Shown here: positions 1-11,705 of the stretch, piece by piece
How positions within the stretch are numbered: position 1 is the stretch's first letter
How the letters are laid out: each line of letters begins with the position of its first letter
Origin: Burkholderia metallica
Lineage (GTDB): Bacteria > Pseudomonadota > Gammaproteobacteria > Burkholderiales > Burkholderiaceae
DNA length: 64,000 bases
Reading direction: 5' to 3'
Assembly: GCF_902832845.1 (NCBI RefSeq)
Contig: NZ_CADFDB010000007.1
Coordinates: 337,543 to 401,542, forward strand
The notes under the pieces: model-generated
Databases searched by the model: none
Told to the model about the DNA's origin: nothing
Seen by the model: the letters and a program-made list of their open reading frames with translations, nothing else
Made by a program: the position numbers and the translations under genes

Positions 1-8
1 ACGGATGC

Positions 9-37
9 AAAAAAGGCTGCCCGGGGGCAGCCTTTTT
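9..37 (-). terminator. typA terminator, bidirectional shape
   Basis: A GC-rich hairpin (AGGCTGCC / GGCAGCCT) is flanked by an A-run on the left and a T-run on the right. It lies just past the typA stop codon and can work on either strand. Confidence 0.85.
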
Positions 38-61
38 CGTCATGCGCGGGAACAGCCGAAC

Positions 62-1888
<1,827 letters not shown>

Positions 1889-2152
1889 AGAAACCTGGAA
1901 ATCGTTTGAACGCGCAAAAGCGCCCGCTCGTTTTTCACGGGCGCGCGCATTGCAGCTTGGAAAGCCGTAAATTATAGCACGTCAGAATGTCGGCAGCCGA
2001 TGAACACGCTGCAACGCAACAAGCCGGCCGGCTCGCCCTCCCCCTCGAACGCGCCGATCGGTCGTGGCCCGCGCGGCCGGCCCGCGCCAAAACCTTATTG
2101 GGATAAGGGATTTTCGGCGCACGAAGCGCGCCCTTTGCCGTTCGATTAACAT

Positions 2153-2181
2153 TTGCCGCGGCAAGCAACTGTGCCTATACT
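2153..2181 (+). promoter_or_regulatory. marR promoter with palindromic operator candidate
   Basis: A -35 box TTGCCG (2153-2158) and a -10 box TATACT (2176-2181) are separated by 17 bp, about 35 bp before the marR ATG. The perfect 12-bp palindrome TTGCCGCGGCAA (2153-2164) covers the -35 box. It would suit MarR autorepression, which is an inference from position only. Confidence 0.6.
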
Positions 2182-2215
2182 GCTGCCTAGTCAACTATTG
2201 CAGCTTCAGCGTTTT

Positions 2216-2707
2216 ATGTCGGATTCTTCTACCCAACCGCCCGTTTCGCCGCTGTCCTCGTATCAGATGAACGACAGCGTCGGTTATCTGATGTCGCGCG
2301 TGAAGTCGGTGATGACCAACCTGGTCACGCAACGCACGCAGGAAGAGCTCGGCATCACGGGCACGCAGGCGAGCATGCTGTTCATGATCGCGGTCGGCAA
2401 GTGCTCGACGGCCGCCGAGCTCGCCCGCGAATACGGGATCGATGCAAGTGCGGTCACGCGCCTGCTCGACCGGGTCGAGAAACGCGGCCTGCTGTCCCGC
2501 GTGCGCAGCGTCGAGGACCGGCGCGTCGTCCGCCTCGAGCTGACCGACGAAGGCCGTGCGCTCGCCGAACGCCTGCCGCCGATTTTCCGCAGCGTGCTCG
2601 ACCAGGTGCTGGACGGGTTTACGCCGGAGGAAGTCGGGTTCCTGAAGAGCATGTTGCGCCGCATTCTCAGCAATTACTGCGAAACCGCTGGCGCCAGCAT
2701 CACGTAA
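2216..2707 (+). CDS. MarR-family transcriptional regulator of an efflux operon
   Basis: This is a 163-aa winged-helix dimeric regulator, probably the repressor of the efflux genes that follow. A MarR fold is evident, with a recognition region TAAELAREYGIDASAVTRLL and a wing SVEDRRVVRLELTDEGRAL. I chose the ATG at 2216 (MSDSSTQPP) because an upstream in-frame start would place the promoter and palindrome inside the gene. The stop is 87 nt before the outer-membrane component. MarR proteins usually respond to small aromatic ligands or oxidants; the ligand here is unknown. The arrangement resembles E. coli emrRAB. Confidence 0.9.
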   Translation: MSDSSTQPPVSPLSSYQMNDSVGYLMSRVKSVMTNLVTQRTQEELGITGTQASMLFMIAVGKCSTAAELAREYGIDASAVTRLLDRVEKRGLLSRVRSVEDRRVVRLELTDEGRALAERLPPIFRSVLDQVLDGFTPEEVGFLKSMLRRILSNYCETAGASIT

Positions 2708-2725
2708 TAATTGCCATAACAATTA
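2708..2725. promoter_or_regulatory. Inverted repeat, possible MarR operator
   Basis: TAATTG and CAATTA form a perfect 6-bp inverted repeat with a 6-bp spacer, directly after the marR stop and before a TTGACA box at 2729-2734. Its size and AT-rich half-sites suit a MarR-type operator. I see no good -10 box for that TTGACA. Confidence 0.35.
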
Positions 2726-2794
2726 CTTTTGACAGATTAATGTAAGGAAATCCTTGCAGTGTCCATCATTCATTCCGAGTCAGGGATCAGCGCG

Positions 2795-4291
2795 ATGAAA
2801 TCCTCCCCGTTGTCCGTGCGCGCCGGGTCGTGCCGCGCCGCCGTCGCCGCTGCGGTCGCCGCACTGGCGCTGGCGGGCTGCGCGAACTACATCGGCATCA
2901 AGAGCGACAAGCAGATCGCCCCCGCGTCGCAATTCGAATCCGCGCAGAGCCTGCCGGCCCAGGGCGGCCAGTGGCCGGCGCTCGACTGGGCCGGCCAGTT
3001 CGGCGATCCGCAGCTGCCGAAGCTGATCGACGAAGCCCTGCAGGGCAATCCGTCGATCGCGCAGGCGCAGGCACGCATCGCCAAGGCGTCGTCGTACATC
3101 GAATCGTCGCGCTCGAACCTGATGCCGAAGGCGGAAGCCAGCTATTCGTGGACGCGCGAACTGTATTCGTCGAACGCACTGTTCCCGCCCCCGTACGGCG
3201 GCCAGTGGTACAGCGAAAACAACGCGCTCGCAAGCGCGTCATGGGAACTCGACCTGTGGGGCAAGAACCGCGAACGCCTGCACACCGCCGTATCGCAGGA
3301 AAAGGCGGCCGAAGCCGACATGCAGCAGGCGCACATCACGCTCGCATCGTCGGTCGCGCGCACCTATAACTCGCTCGCGCAGCTCTACGCGCTGCGCGAT
3401 ATCGCCCAGCGCGAGATCACCAATCGCGAGACGGTCGGCAAGATTACCGACGGCCGCGTGTCGGCCGGCCTCGACACCAACGTCGAACGCCAGACGGCTC
3501 GCGGCAACATCGCGACGACCCAAGCTTCGCTGTCGGACCTCGACGGCCAGATCACGTCGGTGCGCTACCAGCTCGCCGCGCTGCTCGGCAAGGGTCCGGA
3601 TCGCGGGCTGCAGATCGCCGTACCCGTGATGAACCCGACCGGCGAAGTCGCGCTGCCCGGCAACCTGCCGGCCGATCTCGTGTCGCGCCGCCCCGACATC
3701 GTCGCCGCGCGCTGGCAGGTCGAAGCCGCGATGCACGACGTGAAGGAAGCGAAGGCCGAGTTCTATCCGGACGTGAACCTTGCGGCCGGCTTCGGCTTCG
3801 ATGCGTTCGGCTGGGGCAAATTCCTGAACTTCGCGAGCCGTCAGGCACAGTTCGGCCCGGCGATCCATCTGCCGATTTTCGACGCCGGCGCGCTGCGCGC
3901 GCAGCTCAAGGGCCGCTACGCGGACTTCGACCTGTCGGTCGCGAACTACAACCAGACGCTGATCAGCGCACTGAACGACGTCGCGACGCAGGTCGCGTCG
4001 ATCCGCGCGATCGATCGCCAGATGGGCGATGCGCAACGCGCGCTCGACGCCTCGACGCGCGCGTACGACCTCGCGGTCATCCGCTACAAGGCGGGCCTGT
4101 CGCCGCAACTGCAGGTGCTGACCGCGGACAGTAACCGCCTCGCGTCGGAGCAGACGGTGACCAACCTGAAGATGCGCCGACGCGACATGCAGCTCGCGCT
4201 GATCAAGGCGCTCGGCGGCGGATTCGATGCAACCGGCACGCCGCTCGCCGCGCCCGATACCGGCAAGCCGACAAAACAGGCCGCCAACTGA
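2795..4291 (+). CDS. Outer-membrane efflux lipoprotein (NodT/OprM family)
   Basis: This is the TolC-type outer-membrane channel of a tripartite pump. From the ATG at 2795 the protein has 498 aa, with a signal peptide ending in a lipobox (LAGC, Cys29), as expected for NodT-type factors. Two repeated outer-membrane efflux domains with long alpha-helical, Ala/Gln-rich stretches follow. A GTG at 2759 with a good AAGGAA site could extend the protein by 12 residues, but the lipoprotein signal favours 2795. The gene is followed at 52 nt by the adaptor gene. Substrate is not deducible; fusaric acid and aromatic or lipophilic drugs are typical for relatives. Confidence 0.93.
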   Translation: MKSSPLSVRAGSCRAAVAAAVAALALAGCANYIGIKSDKQIAPASQFESAQSLPAQGGQWPALDWAGQFGDPQLPKLIDEALQGNPSIAQAQARIAKASSYIESSRSNLMPKAEASYSWTRELYSSNALFPPPYGGQWYSENNALASASWELDLWGKNRERLHTAVSQEKAAEADMQQAHITLASSVARTYNSLAQLYALRDIAQREITNRETVGKITDGRVSAGLDTNVERQTARGNIATTQASLSDLDGQITSVRYQLAALLGKGPDRGLQIAVPVMNPTGEVALPGNLPADLVSRRPDIVAARWQVEAAMHDVKEAKAEFYPDVNLAAGFGFDAFGWGKFLNFASRQAQFGPAIHLPIFDAGALRAQLKGRYADFDLSVANYNQTLISALNDVATQVASIRAIDRQMGDAQRALDASTRAYDLAVIRYKAGLSPQLQVLTADSNRLASEQTVTNLKMRRRDMQLALIKALGGGFDATGTPLAAPDTGKPTKQAAN

Positions 4292-4343
4292 TCCGGCGCC
4301 ACCACTACGCAGACACTCGAAATAACGGACGGAGAAAATCGCC

Positions 4344-5558
4344 ATGAGCGACCAACAAAACGCCGCCAGCGCGCAGCCGCAGAACAACGGCAAGCGCAAA
4401 CGAATGATGACGCTGCTCGTCGCGGTCATCGTGATCGCGGCCATCGCATACGGCCTGTACTACTTCCTCGTCGCCCGCTTCCATGAAGACACCGACGACG
4501 CCTACGTGAACGGCAACGTCGTGCAGATCACGCCGCAGGTGACGGGCACCGTGATCGCGGTGAAGGCGGACGATACGCAGACGGTCAAGGCCGGCGATCC
4601 GCTCGTCGTGCTCGACCCGGCCGACTCGCAGGTCGCGCTGCAGCAGGCGGAAGCCAACCTGGCGCAGACGGTGCGCCAGGTGCGCGGCCTGTTCGTCAAC
4701 GACGACCAGTACCGCGCGCAAGTCGCGCTGCGCCAGTCCGATCTGTCGAAGGCCCAGGACGACCTCCGCCGCCGCATGGCCGTCGCGCAGACGGGCGCCG
4801 TGTCGCAGGAAGAAATCTCGCACGCACGCGACGCGGTGAAGGCCGCGCAGGCGTCGGTCGACGCCGCGCAGCAGCAGCTCGCATCGAACCGCGCGCTGAC
4901 CGCGAACACGACGATCGCATCGCACCCCAACGTATTGGCCGCGGCCGCGAAGGTTCGCGACGCCTACCTCGCGAACGCGCGTAACGTGCTGCCGGCGCCG
5001 GTCACCGGCTACGTTGCGAAGCGCTCGGTGCAGGTCGGCCAGCGCGTGTCGCCGGGCAACCCGCTGATGTCCGTGGTGCCGCTGAATGCCGTCTGGGTCG
5101 ACGCGAACTTCAAGGAAGTCCAGCTGAAGCACATGCGCATCGGCCAGCCGGTCGAAATGACGGCCGACATCTACGGCTCGTCGGTCACGTATCACGGGAA
5201 GGTCGTCGGTTTCTCGGCGGGCACGGGCTCGGCATTCTCGCTGCTGCCGGCACAGAACGCGACCGGCAACTGGATCAAGGTCGTGCAGCGCCTGCCGGTG
5301 CGGATCGAACTCGACCCGAAGGATCTCGACAAGCATCCGCTGCGCATCGGCCTGTCGATGCAGGTCGACGTGGACATCAAGGACGAACGCGGCGACCAGC
5401 TCGTCAACGCGCCGAACACCGTCTATGAGACCAACGTGTTCGCGAAGTACGGTGACGAAGCCGACGCCGAAATCGCGCGCATCATCGCCGAGAACGCCGG
5501 CGGCAACGCGACGGCACCGGTCGCGGCGAAGCAGAGCAGCGCCGCGAAAATGATGTAA
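4344..5558 (+). CDS. emrA: HlyD/EmrA-family membrane fusion protein
   Basis: This 404-aa periplasmic adaptor links the inner-membrane pump to the outer-membrane channel. A basic N-terminus (KRKR) and one membrane helix (about residues 21-43) are followed by the EmrA hallmark DTDDAYVNGNVVQITPQVTG (biotinyl-lipoyl half). A coiled-coil hairpin rich in Ala and Gln and a beta-barrel end come next. A GGAG-type ribosome site precedes the ATG. The gene sits between the channel and the MFS pump and is clearly part of one operon. The symbol reflects family membership rather than proven orthology to E. coli emrA. Confidence 0.93.
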   Translation: MSDQQNAASAQPQNNGKRKRMMTLLVAVIVIAAIAYGLYYFLVARFHEDTDDAYVNGNVVQITPQVTGTVIAVKADDTQTVKAGDPLVVLDPADSQVALQQAEANLAQTVRQVRGLFVNDDQYRAQVALRQSDLSKAQDDLRRRMAVAQTGAVSQEEISHARDAVKAAQASVDAAQQQLASNRALTANTTIASHPNVLAAAAKVRDAYLANARNVLPAPVTGYVAKRSVQVGQRVSPGNPLMSVVPLNAVWVDANFKEVQLKHMRIGQPVEMTADIYGSSVTYHGKVVGFSAGTGSAFSLLPAQNATGNWIKVVQRLPVRIELDPKDLDKHPLRIGLSMQVDVDIKDERGDQLVNAPNTVYETNVFAKYGDEADAEIARIIAENAGGNATAPVAAKQSSAAKMM

Positions 5559-5586
5559 CCGTTCCGACTCCGGAAAGACAACCGAC

Positions 5587-7146
5587 ATGGCACAGGCTCC
5601 CGTCTCCTACCCGCCCTTGCAGGGCGGGCAACTCGTACTCGGGACGATCGCGGTATCGCTCGCGGTGTTCATGAACGTGCTCGACACGTCCATCGCGAAC
5701 GTCGCGATCCCGACCATCTCGGGCGACCTCGGCGTGTCGTCCGACCAGGGCACATGGGTCATCACGTCGTTCGCGGTCGCGAACGCGATCTCGGTGCCGC
5801 TGACGGGCTGGCTGACCGACCGCTTCGGACAGGTCCGCCTGTTCCTCGCGTCGATCATCCTGTTCGTCATCTCGTCGTGGATGTGCGGGCTGTCGCCGAA
5901 CCTGCCGTTCCTGCTCGGGTCGCGCGTGCTCCAGGGCGCGGTCGCCGGCCCGATGATTCCGCTGTCGCAATCGCTGCTGCTGTCGAGTTATCCGCGCGCG
6001 AAGGCGCCGATGGCGCTCGCGCTATGGTCGATGACGACGCTGATCGCACCCGTCGCGGGCCCGATCCTCGGCGGCTGGATCTCGGACAACTATTCGTGGC
6101 CGTGGATCTTCTACGTGAACATTCCGGTCGGCATTGCCGCCGCGCTCGCCACGTGGTCGATCTACCGCACCCGCGAATCGACGGTGCGCCGCGCGCCGAT
6201 CGACGGCGTGGGGCTGGCGCTGCTCGTGCTGTGGGTCGGCTCGCTGCAGATCATGCTCGACAAGGGCAAGGATCTCGACTGGTTCGCATCGACGACGATC
6301 GTCGCACTGGCGCTGATCGCGGTCATCGCGTTCGCGTTCTTCGTGATCTGGGAACTGACCGCCGAACACCCCGTCGTCGACCTGTCGCTGTTCCGCATGC
6401 GGAATTTCACGGGCGGCACGATCGCGCTGGCCGTCGGCTACGGACTCTACTTCGGCAACCTCGTGCTGCTGCCGCTGTGGCTGCAGACCCAGATCGGCTA
6501 CACGGCAACCGACGCCGGTCTCGTGATGGCGCCGGTCGGGCTGTTCGCGATCCTGCTGTCGCCGCTGACCGGCAAGTTCCTGCCGCGCACCGATCCGCGC
6601 TACATCGCGACCGCCGCGTTCCTGATCTTCGCACTGTGTTTCTGGATGCGTTCGCAGTACACGACGGGCGTCGACGAATGGTCGCTGACGTTGCCGACAC
6701 TCGTGCAGGGTATCGCGATGGCGGGCTTCTTCATCCCGCTCGTGTCGATCACGTTGTCCGGCCTGCCCGGCCACCGCATTCCCGCGGCATCGGGCCTGTC
6801 GAACTTCGTGCGGATCATGTGCGGCGGCATCGGCACGTCGATCTTCCAGACCGCGTGGGATCACCGCAACAATTTCCATCATGCGCAGCTGGTCGAGCAG
6901 GCGAACGTGTACAACCCGACGTTCAACCAGGCCGTCACGCAGATGGGCAACCTCGGGCTGACACAGAACCAGGCGCACGGGCTGATCAACAATCTGGCCA
7001 CGCAACAGGCCGCGCAGCTCGGCGTGAACGACCTGTTCTACATCTCCGCGGTGATCTTCGTGCTGCTGATCGGACTGATCTGGATCACCAAGCCCGAACG
7101 CGCGGGCGGCGGCGACGCCGGTGCGGCCGCATCGGCCGCTCACTGA
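5587..7146 (+). CDS. emrB: DHA2-family (EmrB/QacA) MFS drug efflux transporter
   Basis: This 519-aa inner-membrane proton antiporter of the 14-TM DHA2 class is the motor of the pump. Visible signatures are LDTSIANVAIPTISGDLG in TM1, GWLTDRFGQVR in the loop between TM2 and TM3, and the TM5 motif region GPILGGWISDNYSWPWIFY. The gene starts 28 nt after the adaptor stop with a GGAAAG ribosome site. A strong terminator ends the operon 24 nt downstream. Substrate cannot be read from the sequence. Confidence 0.95.
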   Translation: MAQAPVSYPPLQGGQLVLGTIAVSLAVFMNVLDTSIANVAIPTISGDLGVSSDQGTWVITSFAVANAISVPLTGWLTDRFGQVRLFLASIILFVISSWMCGLSPNLPFLLGSRVLQGAVAGPMIPLSQSLLLSSYPRAKAPMALALWSMTTLIAPVAGPILGGWISDNYSWPWIFYVNIPVGIAAALATWSIYRTRESTVRRAPIDGVGLALLVLWVGSLQIMLDKGKDLDWFASTTIVALALIAVIAFAFFVIWELTAEHPVVDLSLFRMRNFTGGTIALAVGYGLYFGNLVLLPLWLQTQIGYTATDAGLVMAPVGLFAILLSPLTGKFLPRTDPRYIATAAFLIFALCFWMRSQYTTGVDEWSLTLPTLVQGIAMAGFFIPLVSITLSGLPGHRIPAASGLSNFVRIMCGGIGTSIFQTAWDHRNNFHHAQLVEQANVYNPTFNQAVTQMGNLGLTQNQAHGLINNLATQQAAQLGVNDLFYISAVIFVLLIGLIWITKPERAGGGDAGAAASAAH

Positions 7147-7170
7147 GCAAGACCCGCCAGCGCATCAAAC

Positions 7171-7200
7171 AAAAAGCCCGGTCGTTCGACCGGGCTTTTT
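7171..7200. terminator. Bidirectional terminator between emrB and truB
   Basis: AAGCCCGGTC and GACCGGGCTT form a 10-bp stem flanked by an A-run and a T-run. The convergent emrB and truB genes can share it. Confidence 0.9.
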
Positions 7201-7236
7201 CCATTCGGACACCGCGCACGCGCGTGCGCCATTGCG

Positions 7237-8169
7237 TCACGCTGCCGTCACGACGAGCCGTTCCGGCGCGAGCACGCCATTCGCCTTGCGTGCGACGCCG
7301 AGCAACCGCGTTGCGTCGTACACGCGCACGCGCTCGCCATCGGCCGCCGCGACTGGTGCGAGTTCCGACAGCGGCAGACGCTGGCCGTGCAGAAACCGCT
7401 TCGCGGACGCTTCATCGAGACGAACGGCCGGAAACGTCGACAGCAATGCATCGACCGGTTGAAGCCATGCATCGCGAGCCGACTCGGCCGCATCCGACAG
7501 CGCATCGAGCGTCACCGCATGCTCGAGCGTCAGCGCGCCGACACCCGTGCGACGCAGCATCGTCAGATGCGCGCCGCAACCGAGTGCCTCGCCGATATCC
7601 TCCGCCAGCGTGCGAACGTAAGTGCCTTTACTGCAGGTCACGCGGAACGTCACGTCAGGCAGGTCGCACGCGAGCAGGTCGAGTGCGAGGATGGTCACGT
7701 TGCGCCCCTCGCGCTCGACGGTTTGCCCGGCGCGCGCATATTCGTACAGTGGCTTGCCGTCGCGCTTGAGCGCCGAATACATCGGCGGCACCTGCACGAT
7801 CTCGCCGGTGAAGCGCGCAAGCGCGGCTTCCACCGCCGTGCGATCGCATTCGACGGGCCGCGTGTCGATCACGTCGCCTTCCGCGTCGCCGGTGGCCGTG
7901 CGTTGGCCGAGACGCATCGTCGCCTCGTAGGTCTTGTCCGCGTCGAGCAGATCCTGCGAGAACTTCGTCGCCTCGCCGAAGCACAGCGGCAGCAGGCCGG
8001 AAGCCAGCGGATCGAGCGTGCCGGTGTGGCCGGCTTTCTTCGCGAGCAGCAGGCGCTTGGCGCGAATCAGCGCATCGTTGCTCGACAGGCCTACCGGCTT
8101 GTCGAGCAGGAGGACACCGTCCAGCACGCGCCGGGGTACGCGCGGACGTTGGGGTGCTGCATTCGTCAT
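7237..8169 (-). CDS. truB: tRNA pseudouridine(55) synthase
   Basis: TruB makes the pseudouridine in the T-loop of tRNAs. The 310-aa protein has the TruB catalytic motif GHTGTLDPLASG with the nucleophilic Asp, the N-terminal LLDKPVGLSSN, and the KTYEATMRLG strand. A PUA-like C-terminal part (GVARKANGVLAPERLV) completes it. It is the last gene of the leftward rimP-nusA-infB-rbfA-truB cluster and starts 13 nt after rbfA, so the two are almost certainly cotranscribed. It ends at the shared terminator. Confidence 0.97.
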   Translation of the reverse strand: MTNAAPQRPRVPRRVLDGVLLLDKPVGLSSNDALIRAKRLLLAKKAGHTGTLDPLASGLLPLCFGEATKFSQDLLDADKTYEATMRLGQRTATGDAEGDVIDTRPVECDRTAVEAALARFTGEIVQVPPMYSALKRDGKPLYEYARAGQTVEREGRNVTILALDLLACDLPDVTFRVTCSKGTYVRTLAEDIGEALGCGAHLTMLRRTGVGALTLEHAVTLDALSDAAESARDAWLQPVDALLSTFPAVRLDEASAKRFLHGQRLPLSELAPVAAADGERVRVYDATRLLGVARKANGVLAPERLVVTAA

Positions 8170-8182
8170 AGGCCGGTCGAGC

Positions 8183-8581
8183 TCAGTCGTCCTTGGCGGC
8201 CGCGTCGGCCTCGTCGTCGTCCTTCGCGCGTGTCGAGTTCGCTTCCTTGATCAGACGCGACATCTCCACGGCCTTCTCGATCGTCTGGTCGTAGTGGAAA
8301 TGCAGCGTCGGCACCGTATGGATGTGCAGACGCTTGAACAACAGGTTGTGCAAGTGACCCGACGCGTGGTTCAGCGCTTCCTGCGTCTTGGCCGGATCGC
8401 CGGTCAACGCGGTGAAGTAGACCTTCGCGTGTGCGTAATCCGGCGTGAGTTCCACGCTCTGGATGGTCACGATGCCGATGCGCGGATCCTTGACCTCGCG
8501 CATGATGAGCTCCGACAGATCGCGCTGAATCTGGTCAGCGATCTGCACGTTGCGATTGGGGGAAGTGCGTTTCCTGGACAT
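8183..8581 (-). CDS. rbfA: 30S ribosome-binding factor A
   Basis: RbfA is a KH-like cold-shock factor needed for maturation of the 16S rRNA 5' region. The 132-aa sequence starts [23 protein letters not shown] and carries the family pattern of residues [20 protein letters not shown] and the A-K-V-Y-F strand. The C-terminal tail is acidic and Ala-rich. A strong hairpin lies between infB and this gene, so expression may be partly uncoupled from infB. Confidence 0.96.
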   Translation of the reverse strand: MSRKRTSPNRNVQIADQIQRDLSELIMREVKDPRIGIVTIQSVELTPDYAHAKVYFTALTGDPAKTQEALNHASGHLHNLLFKRLHIHTVPTLHFHYDQTIEKAVEMSRLIKEANSTRAKDDDEADAAAKDD

Positions 8582-8642
8582 GATCGATCCGTGATCCGTT
8601 TATCAGGATGAAGCGGCGGCCAATGTAGGCACGCCACCATGA

Positions 8643-8679
8643 AAATGGGCGGGACAGGCCCAAGCCTGCCCCGCCCATG
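8643..8679 (-). terminator. Terminator-like hairpin between infB and rbfA
   Basis: ATGGGCGGG and CCCGCCCAT form the outer stem (8645-8653 / 8671-8679), and CAGGC/GCCTG continues it past a one-base mismatch. On the minus strand a short T-run (TTTTC) follows. It probably attenuates infB transcripts before rbfA-truB, or protects a processed 3' end. Confidence 0.6.
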
Positions 8680-8695
8680 AGCCGATGCGCGAGGG

Positions 8696-11614
8696 TTACA
8701 GCGTACGCGCGACTTCGGTCACTTCGAAGACTTCGAACTGGTCGCCTTCGATGACGTCGTTGAAGTTCTTCACCGACATACCGCACTCGAAGCCTTGCTT
8801 CACTTCCTTCACGTCGTCCTTGAAGCGCTTCAGCGATTCGAGTTCGCCCGTGAAGATCACGACGTTGTTGCGCAGCACGCGTACCGACGACGAGCGCTTG
8901 ACGATGCCGTCCGTGACCATACAGCCTGCGACCGTGCCGACCTTCGGTACCTTGAAGACCTGGCGCACTTCGACCATGCCGGTGATGACTTCGCGCTTCT
9001 CCGGCGCCAGCATGCCCGACATCGCCGCCTTCACCTCATCCACTGCGTCGTAGATGATGTTGTAGTAGCGGATATCGATGCCGTTCGCTTCGGCCAGCTT
9101 GCGTGCCTGTGCATCCGCACGCGTGTTGAAGCCGATGATGACGGCCTTCGATGCCGTTGCGAGGTTGACGTCGTTTTCGCTGATGCCGCCCACCGCGCTG
9201 TGCACGATCTGCACGCGCACTTCGTCGGTCGACAGCTTGAGCAGCGACTGCACGAGTGCTTCCTGCGAACCCTGCACGTCCGCCTTGATGATGAGCGGCA
9301 GGTTCTGCACTTCGCCTTCGCCCATCTGCTCGAGCATGCTTTCCAGCTTCGCGGCCTGCTGCTTCGCAAGCTTGACGTCGCGGAACTTGCCCTGGCGGAA
9401 CAACGCGATTTCACGCGCCTTGCGCTCGTCCGGCAGCACGATCACTTCCTCGCCCGCGCCCGGCACTTCCGACAGACCCTGGATTTCGACCGGGATCGAC
9501 GGGCCGGCTTCCTTCGTCGGCTTGCCGTTTTCGTCGAGCATCGCACGTACGCGGCCGTAGGCCGTACCCGCCAGCACGATGTCGCCGCGGTTCAGCGTAC
9601 CGGACTGCACGAGGATCGTCGCGACCGGGCCCTTGCCCTTGTCGAGCTTCGCTTCGATCACGATGCCCTTGGCCGGCGCTTCGACCGGTGCCTTCAGTTC
9701 CAGCACTTCGGCTTGCAGCAGCACGTTCTCGAGCAGATCGTCGATGCCTGCGCCCGTCTTTGCCGAAACCGGCACGAACGGCGAATCGCCACCGTATTCT
9801 TCCGGCACGACGCCTTCCGCGACCAGCTCCTGCTTGACGCGATCGGGGTTCGCTTCCGGCTTGTCGATCTTGTTGATCGCGACGACGATCGGCACGCCAC
9901 CCGCCTTCGCGTGGGCGATGGCTTCCTTCGTCTGCGGCATCACGCCGTCGTCGGCTGCCACCACCAGCACCACGATGTCGGTCGCCTTCGCACCGCGTGC
10001 ACGCATTGCCGTGAACGCTTCGTGACCCGGCGTATCGAGGAACGTGATGACGCCACGCGGCGTGTCGACGTGATAAGCGCCGATATGCTGCGTAATGCCG
10101 CCCGCTTCGCCCGCGGCAACCTTCGCGCGGCGGATGTGGTCGAGCAACGAGGTCTTGCCGTGGTCGACGTGACCCATCACCGTGACGACCGGCGGACGCG
10201 GCAGTTGCTCCGCATCGGTGCTGGTTTCGCCTTCGACGAGCAGCGCTTCCGGATCGTCCAGCTTCGCGGCAACCGCGCGGTGACCCAGTTCCTCGACGAC
10301 GATCATCGCCGTTTCCTGGTCCAGCACCTGGTTGATCGTGACCATCTGGCCCATCTTCATCATCACCTTGATGACTTCGGAGGCCTTGATCGACATCTTG
10401 TGCGCGAGATCGGCAACCGACACGGTTTCCGGCACGTGCACTTCACGGACGATCGGCTCGGTCGGCGCCTGGAACGACGATGCGCTGTCCTGATGACGGC
10501 CGCGACCCTTCGGGCCGCCGCGCCAGCCGCGGTCGACGCCGCCGCTCGAATCGCCGCGCGTCTTGATGCCGCGACGCTTCGACGCGTCGTCCTGCCAGCC
10601 GCCCTTGCCTGCGCCCGGCTTCTTGTTGCGATCGCCCGCACCGGCCGGCGCCTGCGTCGTGGCCGGTGCCGCACCGGCCGGCTTCTTCACGGCCGGACGC
10701 GCCTGCGCACCTTCCGGCTTGGCCGGCTTGTGCAGCGTGCCCTTCGCTTCGGCCGGCTTCGGCGGCTCGACCGGCTTCGGCGGCTCGACTGCCTTGACCA
10801 CGGCCTTGCGCGGCGTGTTCATCATTTCGCGAATCGCACGCGCCTCGGCTTCTGCCGCCGCACGACGCTTGCTGATCTCTTCCTGCTCGGCGCGCGCCTT
10901 GTCCGCCGCCTCGCGGGCAGCGTCTTCGGCCTTCTTCGCCGCTTCGCGCTGTGCCGCACGTTCGGCGGCTGCGCGTGCTTCGTCCTGCGCGGACTGCGTA
11001 GGCGCCGCTTCCTGCTCGGCTGCAGCGGCCTGCTGCGCGACCGCCTGCTGCTGTGCCGCCGCAGCTTCGGCCGCGGCACGCTTCGCCGCCGCCTCTTGCT
11101 CGGCGCGACGGCGCTCGGCTTCGGCTGCTTCCTCGCGGGCACGGCGTTCCGCTTCCTCGCGCTCGAGGCGTTCCTGACGCTCGCGAAGTTCCTGCGCCTG
11201 CTTCTCGAGCAGCTCGGCCTCGCGGCGCGCCTCTTCCTCGCGACGCTTCAGTTCTGCATCGTCGTCCGCTTCGGCGACCTGCGCCTGACCCTGTTCCGCA
11301 CCCTCGCTCACGTCGTCGCGCTTGACGAACGTACGCTTCTTGCGGACCTCGACCTGAATGGTGCGAGCCTTGCCCGTCGCGTCAGATTGCTTGATCTCCG
11401 ACGTATGCTTGCGGGTCAGCGTGATCTTGCGCTTGTCGCCGTCGGTTGCGCCATGCGACTTGCGCAAATGATCGAGCAGACGCGCCTTGTCCGTTTCGGA
11501 CAGCGCATCGTCTTCACTCGCTTTCTGGACGCCCGCTGCCTGCAGCTGTTCGAGCAGCACACCAGCAGGCATTTTCAGTTCCGCGGCAAATTGGGCTACG
11601 TTGTTACTCGCCAT
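8696..11614 (-). CDS. infB: Translation initiation factor IF-2
   Basis: IF-2 is the GTPase that brings initiator fMet-tRNA to the 30S subunit. The 972-aa protein has an N-terminal IF2N domain, then a very long Ala/Glu/Arg-rich charged region (about residues 110-300) that looks coiled-coil. A basic Gly/Arg-rich linker with a second IF2N-like segment follows. The G domain has [24 protein letters not shown] and NKIDK, and C-terminal domains C1 and C2 end the protein. The length is normal for betaproteobacteria. It lies downstream of nusA in the conserved operon. Confidence 0.98.
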   Translation of the reverse strand: MASNNVAQFAAELKMPAGVLLEQLQAAGVQKASEDDALSETDKARLLDHLRKSHGATDGDKRKITLTRKHTSEIKQSDATGKARTIQVEVRKKRTFVKRDDVSEGAEQGQAQVAEADDDAELKRREEEARREAELLEKQAQELRERQERLEREEAERRAREEAAEAERRRAEQEAAAKRAAAEAAAAQQQAVAQQAAAAEQEAAPTQSAQDEARAAAERAAQREAAKKAEDAAREAADKARAEQEEISKRRAAAEAEARAIREMMNTPRKAVVKAVEPPKPVEPPKPAEAKGTLHKPAKPEGAQARPAVKKPAGAAPATTQAPAGAGDRNKKPGAGKGGWQDDASKRRGIKTRGDSSGGVDRGWRGGPKGRGRHQDSASSFQAPTEPIVREVHVPETVSVADLAHKMSIKASEVIKVMMKMGQMVTINQVLDQETAMIVVEELGHRAVAAKLDDPEALLVEGETSTDAEQLPRPPVVTVMGHVDHGKTSLLDHIRRAKVAAGEAGGITQHIGAYHVDTPRGVITFLDTPGHEAFTAMRARGAKATDIVVLVVAADDGVMPQTKEAIAHAKAGGVPIVVAINKIDKPEANPDRVKQELVAEGVVPEEYGGDSPFVPVSAKTGAGIDDLLENVLLQAEVLELKAPVEAPAKGIVIEAKLDKGKGPVATILVQSGTLNRGDIVLAGTAYGRVRAMLDENGKPTKEAGPSIPVEIQGLSEVPGAGEEVIVLPDERKAREIALFRQGKFRDVKLAKQQAAKLESMLEQMGEGEVQNLPLIIKADVQGSQEALVQSLLKLSTDEVRVQIVHSAVGGISENDVNLATASKAVIIGFNTRADAQARKLAEANGIDIRYYNIIYDAVDEVKAAMSGMLAPEKREVITGMVEVRQVFKVPKVGTVAGCMVTDGIVKRSSSVRVLRNNVVIFTGELESLKRFKDDVKEVKQGFECGMSVKNFNDVIEGDQFEVFEVTEVARTL

Positions 11615-11705
11615 TCATTCCTCTTAGTGCAAGGACCGATTCCTTGCGGTTAGCATCGGGTCAGGCCATACGGCCGCCATCAAATCAGTGCGCCATGGTC
11701 ATTTC

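Noticed and set aside
8795-11653. 952-codon open frame antisense to infB
   Set aside because: It is the mirror of the infB coding pattern; its translation is Arg/His/Leu-rich with no domain.
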